Numbered from the stretch's first letter, positions 22,946-34,960 are shown. The stretch is 64,000 bases of DNA from Hsuehochloa calcarea (GCA_036346395.1 CM070609.1:24549223-24613222), one strand, 5' to 3'. Translations and numbers: made by a program. The notes: generated by a model from the sequence alone, not told the origin.

Positions 22946-25590
22946 AGCTTAGAGATGAACGGAGGGATTGAAAGCCTTCAGCTTTGCTAAAGTAAGGTTG
23001 ACTCCGTTGGGAACAATGTTTTTATTATCCGTGCATAGTTTTCCCGAGTAGTTGCAGGCAAACCTTTGAGATCTTCAAGGAATCAACCAAGATAGTTGAT
23101 CTTCTCTGTCGGATCTCTCAAGGTAGGCAGAATTGATCCCGATCCTATGTCAAAAATTGTCTTGTTAAAAGCATTAACTTGTTCATCATGACTCTGCTCA
23201 AGAGCTGCCTCCTTGTCATGTTCAAACTCAAGAGCTTTTCCCACTCTTTTTAACTTCTGATTTTGCTCTACACGAACAGATCAAAGTTAAATAAATAAAA
23301 CTTAATTGCATGTAAACTGCTTAGGTTTTACGACCAGTTACCTTGAATTTTATTCTCGAAAACTTCATGAATTTCTTTCTTGCTTGGTCGTCAAGTATTT
23401 GATTAACCGATCCTTAGCTTGACCTTCTTCTTCAACTTTTGTTATTTTGGCTTCTTTAGCCATAATCTCTTTCTTATGTGCCTCCAATCCTGTCAATTAT
23501 GATAAGAGGAGAGTTAAGAAATAATAAAGATGTAACAAAAAGAAAAGAGTCATGAAGAAGTGCTTACTTCTTAACTCAGAAAATTATTTTCCAAGTTAAT
23601 TATTCGCTTGGCCAATCCTTCGACCATAGCAATGCTCACAATCATATGCTAACAAAGATAGCAAAATTCTTTATTTTTTATATAAACTTTAAAGAAGAGA
23701 CAAAGAGAGTGGTCGTAGACACTTACCTCGGCCGCCATGTCAGCATATTGGGAGTAGATAATATTAGGATTTGTCTCCAACTGACAATACATTCTCTTCC
23801 CGGCTTCATCGAAGACCTTGTTATCAGGAATTCGACGGTGGCCGGAGAAGAAACTGGGACGAGAAGAGCTTACACTGGTGAAGAACTCCTCTCCCCTTGA
23901 GAAATCTCAACAGGAGACGGAATCTGCTGAGGCTTTTCTTCAACTCTTGTCTCCTTAGTCACGATCAGAGCCGCTAGGGAGACTTGAGCATCTGGAGCTG
24001 TCACCTACTCGAAGGCTGGCTCGACCACCCTTTCCTCAGGAGCTTTCTCCTGGGGGGTACTCTGGTCGGAGACGACCAAAATACCAGAGGACCTATGAAG
24101 ATAGAAGAAAGGAAATTCTAGATTTTAGAACATCAGAAGCACTAAAGGTATGTATCTACATGAGTTTCTTCTATATACACATACCTCGTCGACTTCTTTG
24201 TCTTGATGTTGAAACGCCCTAGAGCATAGTCCAAAGCGCTAGCCTTCCTTTTCTTTTCAACCGATTTTACCGATTCTGAATCGGTACCATTGTTATACTC
24301 GTTGCACCCTTCAACCTCCTATTGGAAGTGATACCCTTGACCAGGTGATCAAGGTCCTTAACCAGCTGGTCGGAGATGACGTCTTCGTTAACATCCAGAA
24401 TAGTTGCTTTGGTAGCAACAGTTTGGTCGTTCACGACCACACCAGATTCCACAACAACCGCCTAATTAATATTCAAAGTTGGTTAGGTGGTGAAAATCCT
24501 TCATTTGAAATGTATATTTCTGTTCGGATCCCTACCTCCACAAGACCATCGTCCTGAGTGGTCGCAGAGGCATAAGTGGTCGAGGATCAATAGGCTCACA
24601 GCTCTGTGTAAGCTCATTGATCCTCAATCCGATCGACTGCATGCAAAAAGGGATTTACGGTAAACCTATCGAAAAGTAAACCAATAATAAAAGGTGGTTG
24701 TTATCTTTACCTTAAGCCTCTCAGCTCTCTCTTCTGCAGAGATAATCACTAAGATATGGTGAAAATCAGCCTTTTCGTTAGGTTCCTCGGCACATATCAT
24801 TTTGATCTGGTTTCTGACTTCTTCATTCGAAAGGACTGAATGAATAACAAGAGACCTTAAGGTTACAAAAATAATCATCCAATATAAATAAACTTGTCGG
24901 GATTTTTTAGGACTTACCTTCCGAGGAGTCCTTGGTCGCATCATCCCGACCAATGTACCAGAGCATGGAATATGCTCAGGATTTTAAGGGGTTAATTCGA
25001 CACATTGAGAAATGACTGATCACGTGCTAGGAAGTTAAACCCCTAGCACTCAGGTGCTGGATGGCTTCGACCCATCTCCACACTTTTCCCTCCACGGAGG
25101 AGCACCATTCTAGATTCTCGACCGCCTTCTTACCGGTGTAGTAAAGGCTGTCTTTTTGGATGACAGTCATATTGAACCAGCTTTTCTTCCATGACGATCA
25201 CGAAGACTTTAAGTACATACGGATATACTCATCGGCCTTTCCATCATGGAGGAGCAAGGTGCACTCTCCAGGAGTTCTGGTCGTTTTTTCCGACTTCGCC
25301 ATCCTGTAGAAGTACTTGAAGAGTTCCATATCTACTGCAATCCCCAAGTACGCTTCACGGAGTTAGACGAAGATGCTAAGATTGGTGATGGAATTGGGAG
25401 CAAGGTTCACCAACTTAACGCCGTCGTGCTCCAAGATCTTGCGGAGGAATGTGTGAACTGGTAGTCTGAATCCACATTCGATATACGCGAGGAAAGCATG
25501 GATTTCCCCATCTTCGTTGCCCGGAGAATGCTCCCCTGACGCCGATCTCGAAGATAAAAACCGACCAGTTGGTGATATAATTCGACATGG
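22946..25590 (-). pseudogene. Antisense ORF of the outer Gypsy element (plant gypsy-type transposon protein)
   Basis: Read on the minus strand, 25480-25020 gives, across frames, HAFLAYIECGFRLPVHTFLR, ILEHDGVKLVNLAPNSITNL, then SWKKSWFNM, LYYTGKKAVENLEW and WRWVEAIQHLSARGL. This is the pattern of the 'putative gypsy type transposon' family (PF04195-like), encoded antisense between pol and the 3' LTR in many grass Gypsy elements. Further along (24950-22950) are charged coiled-coil segments such as SAEERAERLKV and KITKVEEEGQAKDRLIKYL. Its end continues at 18347-18471 beyond the nested insert. Function in the element is unknown. Stops and frameshifts are numerous. Confidence 0.7.
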
Positions 25591-25946
25591 TTAGATTTTG
25601 ATGAAAGAAAGAAAGAAAGGGGGTTGGAGAAGATTGTTGGCAAGAGGAGGTCGGAAGAAATTCTTCGCAAGAGAATGAAGAAAGACTGAAGGAAAATATG
25701 AAGGCGTAAAAACCCTGAACCTGTACACGGTAGGGATTTTATAGCCACACAAGCAGTAACTGCAATCAGGAGTTACCCAAAAGTCCAACAGACAGAAAAT
25801 ATGTTTAGTTTCTCAAACGGTTTCTCAACTTTAAAGTGAATGCAGACCACCTCGTTTGTCACAACATTAAATGAGTATCTGCCCAATACGATTTTTATCG
25901 GAGAAAAGGTTCACACGACCAATTCATTTAAAGTTCGGGGGCTAGC

Positions 25947-26638
25947 TGACGATGATTAAAATCTCTATGTATTACTTTAATACATAATGAAAGACCATAT
26001 GTCTTCATAGTTGTAACCCCTATGTCTAACGACCTAGTGGTCATAAGGGTTCCAGAGGTTACATTATGGGTACCCTGGCCGGATGAGGTCATGTGCCTTA
26101 ATCCCAACAAGGTAGCTGCTCGTAGGAGCTTTGAACTATCACTTGGATCCGATTCCAAGTACATTCATTACTGTGTGACAAATGGAACACATGTCATATT
26201 TGCTCTATACCACACGGCATTTCATGACCCTAAGATACTGATAACAACCACTATACGGTTGAGTGTCTCACAGATGCCAACCGGCGATTAGTTATTGTTT
26301 CATTAATTGTAACTAACCCTCCGACCGGATGCGTCACTTCCAACAGACGTCTTATCCAGGAGTAACCTCTTCGATGGTTATTTAAAGATGAAGCACTGAG
26401 GAACAAGGGCATCAGATTGAAGCATCACAATCGCTATTAGATTCATGTTTCAAGTCTGATTCAATAGCATAGCAAGCACTACGCTCAGTGCAATTAGGAT
26501 TAGTCCACCACCTTGTCGAATGCACTCCCTGTAAAGAATCCAGTTCATAACAATAAAGAGCAATCATATTCTCTCCGAAGAACTCTTTGTCATTTTTCTC
26601 TATTTTATTTCGTAAGATCGACGACTCGATCGTCAACA
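25947..26638 (+). repeat. 3' LTR of the outer Gypsy element
   Basis: Pairs with 8662-9357. Begins TGACGATGATTAAAATC and ends GTCAACA, followed by the TAAAC duplication at 26639-26643. Confidence 0.9.
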
Positions 26639-28579
26639 TAAACCAGCACAAAAAGTTCCATGGAAACATATGCAATGCAGAACCTCTGAGGTCACCAGCG
26701 TCAATGGTCTCGGTAATGCCCTTTTCTTACTATCTATGGAGAACATTGTAAATCCATGTATTATTAGCAGAATGCCCGTGCGTTGCAACAGAAATACAAA
26801 CTTGCCATGAGATGGGAGAGTGAGAGGAGATGGGGATGGGAGAGTGGGTGGAGCGGCGGCGACGAAGAAGCCTAGGACGAGAGAGGGAGACGGGGAATGT
26901 GACGTAGGTGGCAAGGATGGTTTTGGCAACGACGAGGTCGATGGTGTGCGAATCAAGGGCGGGGGAATAGGAGGAAGAAGAGCGGGGCAACGATGGCGTA
27001 GATACGAGGAGCGGCCACGTTAGGGATGCGTCATGGCTGGCAAGGTGGTCCTAGTGCGTGCAAGGGTTTCGTTGGTTTTTTTTACGTACGTAGGGGTGGG
27101 ATGATCCTCCAGCTGTGTGGGAGTAAACTTATTTTTTTATTAGTTAAGATAAGATAATGTAGCCCAAGACAATTATGCTATTTCTAGTTTTGGATTTGCT
27201 AATTTTTAGTTGCCTGAAATTTTATTATCTATCAGTCACCTACAATTGCACAATACTAATCCTAATATTACAGTAGCAAGTGATGTATAATTTTATCAAA
27301 CTTTACTGTAACTTTTAATTCTATTTGTTTTTTATATTTTGTTTTGTATTTGTAAGGTTCACCTAGATTTACTTTTGACTATTTTAATATATATTTTTGT
27401 ATTTGTAGGGTTTGTCTATATTTTTTGTCTATTTTAGAAGGAGATAATCTAACTCATAGAATGTTGATTTAATTGTAAAAAAAAAGTAACCAATAGATAA
27501 AAAAATTCAGTCACCTGAAATAAAATATAGACACAGTCGTATCTGGCAGAGTTTACTGCGTGTTTCAAAAACATTTTTTATTTCCATGATAGGTTTATCC
27601 AGTAGAGTTTACAGCAGGTACGCACTTCTATCAGCATCCGATCCTCCCAGATAGCCGTCAAAGTTTTTCAGAAGAAACAGACAATTTCTTGTTCAAGATC
27701 ACACAACGTCCTCGTCGGTTGAGACACGATACAATTTGTTATTTCTGAGAGCAAAACACGACAGGATTGTCTCTGACGACCGAGACCAAGATCAACAAGA
27801 TCGGCGACTGGACACAGTGTCACCAAACACTACTGTCGTCGCCGGTGGTCGCACTAATTAAACGCTCGGTGACATTTTGAACGCAGCGGCCGGCGCCGCT
27901 GCACGCTCACACGCTTACACCATGCCGTCCGCCGGAGTTGGTGAAGAGCGAAATCGCGCAGGGCGTCGGCTCTCCGCCCTAGCTGCGCCAGACGGCCGGG
28001 GGCGCGCGGGTGAACCGGTCGCCGTCAGCCGCGTGACTGGCGATGTGGTCTACCACGCACGTCGCGCCACGGGACGACTGACCTTGACACGACCCTGACA
28101 CGGCGCACGCCCCGTCGCAGTCGGAACCAAGAGATGTCGCTGTCGGAATCGAGAGTTGTCGGTCTCCGCCATGTCCCGGAATTTTTATTAAAGCCCGCGA
28201 CGCCGACGTCTAATTGAACAAATCCCGTCGTCTCCCTCCCATGTCAATCACTTGACGTCGTGTATCGGTCGTATAAGCTAGTAGCGCGCTGCATCATTGC
28301 CTCATTGGAGCCCGCGTACTACGTGAGCAGCAACCACCGAATCTAATAATTCATGGCCTTATGGCACGATCTCCTCGGCCGGATGCACGACACGAGCTCT
28401 GGAATTAGCAATTACTCATTTGTGATCATTATGTATGTGATCGTGAATCGTGATCGAGTGACAACCAAACTAGGTGTACGTGATGGTGGTTTTCACCTAA
28501 ACAAAATGAGATGCTAATTTTTAGTTTTCAAGAACCTGGATGACATGCTGTGCCCTAGAAAATGCCTAAGTACAATTCC
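26639..28579. other. Intergenic DNA with repeat-like segments
   Basis: At 26773-26795 is ATGCCCGTGCGTTGCAAC, a word I know from dispersed grass repeats, followed by a GA-rich stretch to about 27020. 27100-27560 is AT-rich. 27880-28110 is GC-rich with chance frames (for example 27877-28098) but no domain. No gene is supported. Confidence 0.4.
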
Positions 28580-28595
28580 AAGTTCCAACAGCACT

Positions 28596-28680
28596 ATTTT
28601 TTTTTGTGAGCACTTGGTTTTCTGTTTTTCTCCTGAGCAGAGGCCGGAGATGTGCAATATTATGTTCCATTATCAAAAGG
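28596..28680 (-). mobile_element. Short A-tailed retroposon with a 16-bp target duplication
   Basis: The 16-bp word AAGTTCCAACAGCACT lies at both 28580-28595 and 28681-28696. The 85 bp between, read on the minus strand, contain CTCCGGCCTCTGC and end in CACAAAAAAAAAT. A long perfect target duplication plus an A-tail is the signature of LINE-mediated (target-primed) insertion, so this is a SINE or a 5'-truncated LINE tail. Confidence 0.75.
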
Positions 28681-28696
28681 AAGTTCCAACAGCACT

Positions 28697-29048
28697 TCTT
28701 GATCGACGAGCAATGGAATGAAGAACATGCACACAACAGAGATAGATAAGTAAAAGGAGTCACTGATTCTCTAATCAATTGCAAAAGGGAAGAAAGAACA
28801 GCCGTTCTCCTTGCAATTTTTCTTACATCTTGTAATTTTCAGGGCCTGAAACACCAAACCCAGTACCGATTTATACAGAGCACCTTCCAAGTTAGCCTTC
28901 AGAAACTAAAAAAAGGACTAGAGATCCCTTCACTGAAATCGCAGGAACCCACAGCCAGCTCGATCAAAAGCTTGAAGCTTTGATCTATCCATCCTCTCGT
29001 AATGATTAATTAACTTAACCATGGCGTACTTACCAGTCACGAGCTCGG
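28697..29048 (-). other. DOF gene 3' flank
   Basis: The region downstream of the DOF stop on the minus strand. It is AT-rich in its outer part and without ORFs of note; the 3' UTR should lie here. Confidence 0.5.
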
Positions 29049-29675
29049 TCACGGCAGGTTAAGGAACAGCGCTGGATCGGTGTCGGCGAACACGCCGGTC
29101 GCCCAGTCGGACCCCAGGTCACAGCCTGATGGCCACTCGAACGGGCTCGGGTCCGAGAAGTCCTTCCCGCCGGCACCCGTGAGGCCGAGCCCGAGCGCCA
29201 CTGACGAGTCAGCGAAACCTCCGTCCACCGCCGGGGGCGCGGCGGGATCGTCCGCGGTGCCCTTGGTTGCTGCGTCGGCGTCGGTGGCGGCGTCGGTGCT
29301 GGGCGCGGGCTCAGGGGACGGTGCGACGCGGCGGCGCTTGGAGTTCTTGGAGCGCTTGGGGTTCTTGGGGACCGCCGACGAGGAGCTCTTGCGGGAGCCT
29401 CCGCCGACGGGGACGTTGCGGAGGGAGCCGCCCTTGGTCCAGTAGCGTCGGCACGACTTGCAGAAGTGGCGCGGCTGGGAGGTGTTGTAGTTATTGTAGT
29501 AGCAGAACTTGGTGTCCCGCGACTCGCACCGCGGGCACGGGTCGCCGGCCGCCGCGGCGAGATCTGCCGGCGCCAGCGCCTCCTCCTTCGCCGGCGATGA
29601 CGCCGGGTAGCCCTTCGGGCGGCGGAGGTCGACGCCGGCGAAGGGCGTCGTGGTCCGGCGTCCGGCCTCCTGCAT
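29049..29675 (-). CDS. DOF zinc-finger transcription factor, MNB1A-like (208 aa)
   Basis: Single-exon frame from ATG at 29675 to TAA at 29049. The frame can be extended upstream only through a non-ATG codon, and MQEAGRRTT matches the start expected for this class. The DOF domain lies at about residues 45-95: CPRCESRDTKFCYYNNYN, then HFCKSCRRYWTKGG and LRNVPVGGGSRK; the four zinc-binding Cys (CX2CX21CX2C) are all present. Before it is FAGVDLRRPKGYP. After it is a basic KNPKRSKNSKRRR stretch (likely nuclear localisation), then an Ala/Asp-rich region, and the protein ends LFLNLP. Both ends resemble maize MNB1A. DOF proteins bind AAAG cores in plant promoters. Very GC-rich coding sequence, as usual for monocot DOF genes. 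No defects seen. Confidence 0.93.
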   Translation of the reverse strand: MQEAGRRTTTPFAGVDLRRPKGYPASSPAKEEALAPADLAAAAGDPCPRCESRDTKFCYYNNYNTSQPRHFCKSCRRYWTKGGSLRNVPVGGGSRKSSSSAVPKNPKRSKNSKRRRVAPSPEPAPSTDAATDADAATKGTADDPAAPPAVDGGFADSSVALGLGLTGAGGKDFSDPSPFEWPSGCDLGSDWATGVFADTDPALFLNLP

Positions 29676-31880
29676 GCGCGGCGCCGTGGGAGCGGGACGC
29701 GCTTGTGTACGTAGCAACGAGCTCTTGGCGGTGCGAAGAGCAGGCGGCGAAGTGTCTAGCTGACCGCGCGGCGCTCTCCCTCTCTCTCTCTTAAGGCATG
29801 AGGGATTCAGCGGAGCAGGTGTGCCGCGTGCGTAGTTCTTACGGTTTTACTTTTTACCGCAGGGCCGACGCGTCAGGGCAGCGGGAGCCTCTCGTGTCGT
29901 GTCGTGCCGTGCGTGCGGTACGGTGGTGCGTGCGGTGGCGTGGAACTGTGTAGTCGGTAAGTTGGCGCACGCACGCGCCACCTTTCTTTGACCGCGGGAA
30001 AGTGGCCACCGGCAAGTGCCGCGCGGACGAACGGGCCAGCAACCGGCTGCGCGAGATTTTGTGACTTGTGTCCTGTGACGGGCGGTGCCGTACGCGTCCG
30101 TCCGTGGCGATCGACCGCGCGGCCACTGCAGTCGTCGTCGTCGTTCGTACCCTTTACCTACCGTGCCCTACCAATCAATCCTGCTCGCTTTAACTGCCTT
30201 GTGGACAAGCAGCTCAACCCCAAGACCCACTCTTTCCTACCTGTCGGCAGGGTGCCGCCGCGACTGCGAGAAGTTAGGTTCCGGCGGGGCTAGTGGGGCG
30301 CTTATCGCCTCGTGCACGGGGCGATGTGCCTGTGCGCGGTGTCGGCCATCGGCCGCGCGCGCGCGCCCACAGGGGCGGGGTGCCGATCCGCTACTAGCCG
30401 GCGCTGCCAAGGTGGGACGCGGGCAGCGCGTCCCGTACGTCATACGTACGTGCCGGGTCCGGGCACGGGAGGCGACCCAAGCCGGTGATGTGAGCCCACG
30501 ATCCGACTGCTCCTCGAAGCCGAAGGCTCCAGTCCAGGGGCCGCCGGATTCGGCTCACATGGTCCGCGCGCGTCGCGCCTGGTGGGTTGATGTGACGGAC
30601 TAGAGTGATGGGACCGCGCGCGCGCCGGTTGATTCGGTACGAACGAGCGAGCGAGCGCCGTGCGACGGAGGAGGGGTGGTGTTTGGCCCGTGGGTCCGGT
30701 GTTAGGCGCTGGTGGTGGTGCCGTGGAGCGCATATGGAGCGATCGTGGGAATAATGGCGCGTTTTACTACTGGTTTAGGCCGCGTGGTGGGGATCTTGAT
30801 GAGGCTTGCTTGCCTTGCCTGCGTGGGAATCGGACGGGGAGGTGGCATCGGCGCATGGTGCGCGGCCCGCTGTGATATGGCTGCTTGCGCGTGGCTTCTG
30901 CCGTTGTTTGGCGTTTGGTTCGAGTCAGCTTGCGAGAGCCCGCCATGCCTGCGCGTCCACCCCGATCGCCGCTGTGATCTGTTGGTTCAGCCGTGCAGGT
31001 GCGTCGTCCTCGTGGCCGAGCATGGCGAGCAGCCGAGCTGATCAATGTCTCGCCTATCGAAATGACGGTACAAGCAAAAACGCGCGGGCTCGACCGAAAC
31101 AACCCGTGTCGTCGATTTTGGAGATAGGGTGTTGAAAGCTAATGTTTCAAACGGATTTTATGACTAGCATACAACGATGGATAGCTCAATCACTTCCACC
31201 GTTGCACATGATGTGACGCTAACACTTACAGCTACTTTGATTTAACTCGTGTTTCTTCTTAGAAACTCAAAAGAAAAACATGCACTTGGAGTTTAGACAC
31301 CACTGATTTTGTGTGTGTTTATCTCACCCTGAGTTTAGCTCGTTTGGATCATTGGTTGATCAACCTTATTCAGTGCTAGTTTTTTTCCCCAATACGGACC
31401 AGGGAGCTCCGCAATTTCAAATGAGGTAAAGTAGTTTACAACAAAATAGTCTGACTATGATAAGCTTATACAACAATAGATCGACAACACGGATACATAT
31501 TGCAACTTTTCAAGCCCATAATGCTAATTTACTCATCCAACAATTGATCTAGGGCAGGCTCAGGTTGTCATTTCCGTTGGATCGGACGGAAGTATGGTTT
31601 TGCAAAACGTATTGTTAAAAGAAGCGTGGTTCTGTGATACACGTCTTTAAAAGTACAATTTTGCGATATTTTTAGCAATGGTAGTGTAGTTTGGCGAAAT
31701 TTACTAAATAATGTTTGATTTTGGAGTCTTAATACAATGTATAGAACGTTTCACAACTAAGTACCAAATAAATAACATAATCCTATCTTATTGAATACTC
31801 TAATTTGAATTCAACAACAATTTGAATAAATTTAAAATTTTCATGTATTGGATTTGATTTGACACAAACACCTAGCTTAT
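29676..31880. other. DOF promoter/5' UTR and GC-rich intergenic DNA
   Basis: A CT-rich run (CCCTCTCTCTCTCTT at about 29778) just upstream of the DOF ATG would be GA-rich on the gene's strand. 30000-31050 is GC-rich with CG-repeat stretches such as GCGCGCGCGC near 30355, producing many chance frames on both strands; none shows a domain. 31140-31880 is AT-rich and featureless. Confidence 0.4.
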
Positions 31881-32049
31881 GGGTCTGTTTGGCACGGTTA
31901 TAACTTTTCAAAAAGCGGCTTCCGGTTGGACTGCAGGGCTGAACAGCTCGGCTGAAGAGGTTTAGTGTTTGTCTGTCTACCTTAGGTAGACTGGCTGCAG
32001 CTTCTGAGATGAAAAATATCTGAAATGCCTCTGAGAATAGTAACAGTTT

Positions 32050-32400
32050 GTTTGATGCTGTTTAACGCAATTAACAATATTTAACTAAAACTAACGATAA
32101 TTGATGATAATTAACAACGCTAAATGCAATTAACGTCATTTAAAAATAATGAACAAATATCACAATCGATAACAACTACCGCAATTGACGGTATTTAAAA
32201 ATAATTAACGATGACTACCACAATTAACGCAAATGATCGCGTTTGACGACGACTACCGTAGTTAATGCAATTGATCGCATTTGACAACAATTAACATAAT
32301 ATAACACAATTTACCATAATTAGCGCAATAAACCATAATTAGCGTAATTAACAACAGTTATTACAATAAACAAATATTACATAAATAAACACAATAAAAA
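32050..32400. repeat. Degenerate CAATTAACG-type short tandem repeat
   Basis: Over ~350 bp the words AATTAACG, AATTGA(C/T), ATTTAAAAATAAT and ACCATAATTAGCG(C/T)AAT recur at about 10-25-bp intervals with many substitutions, consistent with an old minisatellite. Confidence 0.55.
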
Positions 32401-33769
32401 TTATTTAAAAATTATTACAAAACAAGAATGGTAATAAAACTAGAGATGCCATAATTTAATATTATTGAACAATATTTGTGAAATGAGTATCATCAGTCCA
32501 ATTTCATGCTAATAACAAGTATACTGGCCCACATGAAAAGAACAGCTAGATGTTTGGTGTAAATAAATGTAACTGGACACGGTTGACTCATAAAAAGATC
32601 TCTAGAAAGTCTATAGGGGTCTCAACTCAAGTAAGTATGCAAGCATTTACTAAATACTAATAATTAGCATGAACTGTTCGTCAATCAAGCATTGGGTTTT
32701 AAAAAAGCTGTAACAATACCTGCTTCATAATTTAAATATTCAGTAACACTTATGGTCTTCATCATTGTCAACACAAGTTCTCTCCTAGTAGAATCTAAAT
32801 TTACAGTAGAAGGAGCAAAAGGAAATGGCAGCAACAAGAGGAAAATGCATTGAGAGAATTTCTTAATTCGAAAAACATATGATCCAGGCGGTGGGGCTTT
32901 CGATGACTACTCTGCCCATACATTTGTTAGCAACGTGAAAACAGCCACTAAATGGTGGATGATATACTAAACAGAAATGTTTTGGTGAAACCAGACTACA
33001 AAATTGTGATGGGACTCCCATTAACTTCATAGATGGAGCTCTTGTCAGGAACAGCAGCAGAGAGCATACAAAGTAGAGACTCCCATTGGTTCTGTCCACT
33101 TGAACCACCAACAAATACGTCTCTTCGGTTTCTTAGCTTCTTCGGCATACTTCTGGCATCAAATCTAAGAAATCAAAGAAAATATGATTAGATCAGGAAA
33201 TGATATCAATTATGCTAATGTGGAAGTGTGGGGTAGACATAATTTACAAGGTCACAAAATCGTGAACTTACATACTAGAAATGGAATATAAGATCTTAGT
33301 TATTATTCTAGACTCTGGAAAAATATCAAAATGCTCAGAAGGTTGTGAACTTATCAGCGAAGATTAGTGTTGTAGCTCTTCTTTTAGTAAACTATATCAC
33401 GATTCACAAGCAATAAACGTATTATCTTTCAGTTCCAACACAAGCTAATGTTGTTCAATGTCCATCAGTAATGTGGTAAGCATAGGGAACTATTTGCTTG
33501 TGGCTTCAATTTTTGTTCACATGGTATATAATGTCCACTGCACTGCGCTTGCTCTCTACGCATCCTAACTATACTTGTTTCCTAAATACCACCATCAGTG
33601 GCTCAAATGGCAAAAAACAGAGGCACATACTGTTGTTGTCTAGCAAATTTTTGCAACCATGATCAACATGATTACCATTTGTTGTTATCTCCATGCCACT
33701 AACACCGCATGGTGAATCCCGCTCAAATGTACAGCATGGGCCAAGGAGAAGATCGGCATAGGCCTTACA

Positions 33770-34420
33770 TTGTCATGTATGGCTCCGATGACAGCAGTGA
33801 ATGAGACGCTCTTTTGTGGTTCCTGGCTAACGCCGAGCGCCCACGGTCATCTCCTGCTCCAAATTTGGCGATGGATCCATGATCCCTTCCAGCATCTGCA
33901 CAACCTTCCCCATGGACGGGGGCTGCGCCGGCTGCTCCTGGATGCACCAGAAGCTCACCTGGAGCTCACACTCTACATGAGCCATGTCAATGTCTTCCCC
34001 GGGGAGCGTCTTGTCAACTATGTCGCCAATGTTCCCCTTCCCATACTCCTCGTATGCCCAGACTGAGAACTCCTTCCAGTCGATCTCTTCCGAGATGTCA
34101 AAGTTCCGATGGCCACTGACAATCTCCAGCAAGCCCATTCCTTAACTGTAGACGTCAGACTTGGTCGTGATGGGGAGGTTGGCGAGCCATTCCGGCGCCA
34201 TGTAACCCCTGGTGTCGCGCAAGCTGGCGAGCGTGCGGTGGCGGTGATCCTTGGGGTTGATGAGCTTGGCGAGCCCAATGTCGGACACCTTGGCATTGTA
34301 CTGCTCGTCGAGGAGGATGTTCTCCGGCTTGATGTCACAGTGCACGATGCAGTCGCGGCACTCCTCGTGCAGGTAGGTGATGCTGCGCGCAGTGCCGGCG
34401 ACGATGGCGAACCGGAAGAG
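33770..34420 (-). pseudogene. Receptor-like kinase fragment (S-domain/lectin-type RLK C-terminal half)
   Basis: The minus strand encodes the second half of a plant receptor-kinase catalytic domain: ITYLHEECRDCIVHCDIKPENIL (34390-34320, catalytic loop HCDIKPEN), then KVSDIGLAKL where kinases have DFG, then RGYMAPEWLANLPITTKSDV. A TAA at 34142-34144 follows, then GMGLLEIVSGHRNFDISEE and CELQVSFWCIQEQPAQPPSM. The N-lobe, transmembrane and extracellular parts are absent; kinase homology begins abruptly at about 34420 next to GA/GC-rich repeat DNA. The internal stop, DFG>DIG change and missing half make this a non-functional fragment, probably a captured or degraded copy. Confidence 0.85.
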
Positions 34421-34429
34421 GAGTTGAGC

Positions 34430-34960
34430 GCTGGGAGAGGAGGGAGCCGGCGCTGGGAGAGTAGTTCGGCGTCGGGAGAGAGGGAGAGCCTGACGGGCAG
34501 GCCAACGCGTGGTAGAGGGAGGAGGGCGACGGCCGCGAGAGGAGGGGGGCGAGGGCGGGCCGAATCTAGATCTGGATCTGGCCCATGCGAGCGGCGAGGA
34601 GGAGGACGCTGGGGGAGGACAGCGCCGGGGGAGGAGGGAGCCGGGGAGGAGGCTGCCAGGAGAGGAGGTGGGCGCTGGGGAGGAAGGCGCCGGGAGAGGA
34701 GTTGGGCGCCGGGAGAGAGGGAGGAGCCTGACGGGCTGGTCAGCGCGTGGTAGAGGGAGGACGAGGGCGGCGGCCGCGAGAGGAGGGAGGTGGGGGAGGG
34801 AGGGGGCGGACCAAATCCAAATCTGGATCTATGCCATGCGAGCGGCGGGGAGGAGGCCAGCGGGGAGGAGGGTGCTGGGGAGGACAGCGTCGGGGGAGGA
34901 GGGAGCAGAGGAGCCGGCCGTCGGCGGCGGCAGAGGAGGTGGGCAAGGGCTTTTACGGAG
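34430..34960. repeat. Purine/GC-rich region with a 238-bp tandem duplication
   Basis: A block beginning CCTGACGGGC at 34489 recurs at 34727, both followed by GCGTGGTAGAGGGAGGA, a CGGCCGCGAGAGGAGG stretch, an ATCTGGATCT word and CATGCGAGCGGCG. The intervening DNA consists of GGGAGAGGAGG/GCTGGGG repeats. Chance frames on both strands are Gly/Arg-rich and not genes. Confidence 0.75.

Larger units (their letters stand above)
8662..26638 (+). mobile_element. Ty3/Gypsy (Tat-type) LTR retrotransposon, decayed and carrying two nested inserts
   Basis: Two ~695-bp direct repeats (8662-9357 and 25947-26638) both start TGA(T/C)GA and end GTC(G/A)ACA. The 5-bp word TAAAC lies immediately outside each end (8657-8661 and 26639-26643), so the boundaries are firm. 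Inside, in order: a primer-binding-like TGGCG box, gag, aspartic protease, reverse transcriptase, RNase H, integrase (all +), then a long antisense ORF between pol and the 3' LTR. PR-RT-RH-INT order defines Ty3/Gypsy; the antisense extra ORF is a trait of Tat-lineage (Grande/Retand-like) elements. The LTRs differ by very roughly a tenth or more by eye, and the frames carry many stops, so it is old and inactive. Without its nested inserts it would be about 10.9 kb. Confidence 0.9.

Noticed and set aside
26633..27023. Pro/Ser-rich frames after the outer Gypsy element
   Set aside because: Located in a GA-rich repeat next to an ATGCCCGTGCGTTGCAAC repeat word; both strands open, no domain.
29267..29794. 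Long plus-strand frame opposite the DOF gene
   Set aside because: GC-rich shadow of the DOF coding strand; no domain, and its composition follows from the DOF codons.
30085..31135. Several overlapping GC-rich frames
   Set aside because: Open on several frames and both strands at once because of high GC; no start context, domain or splice structure.
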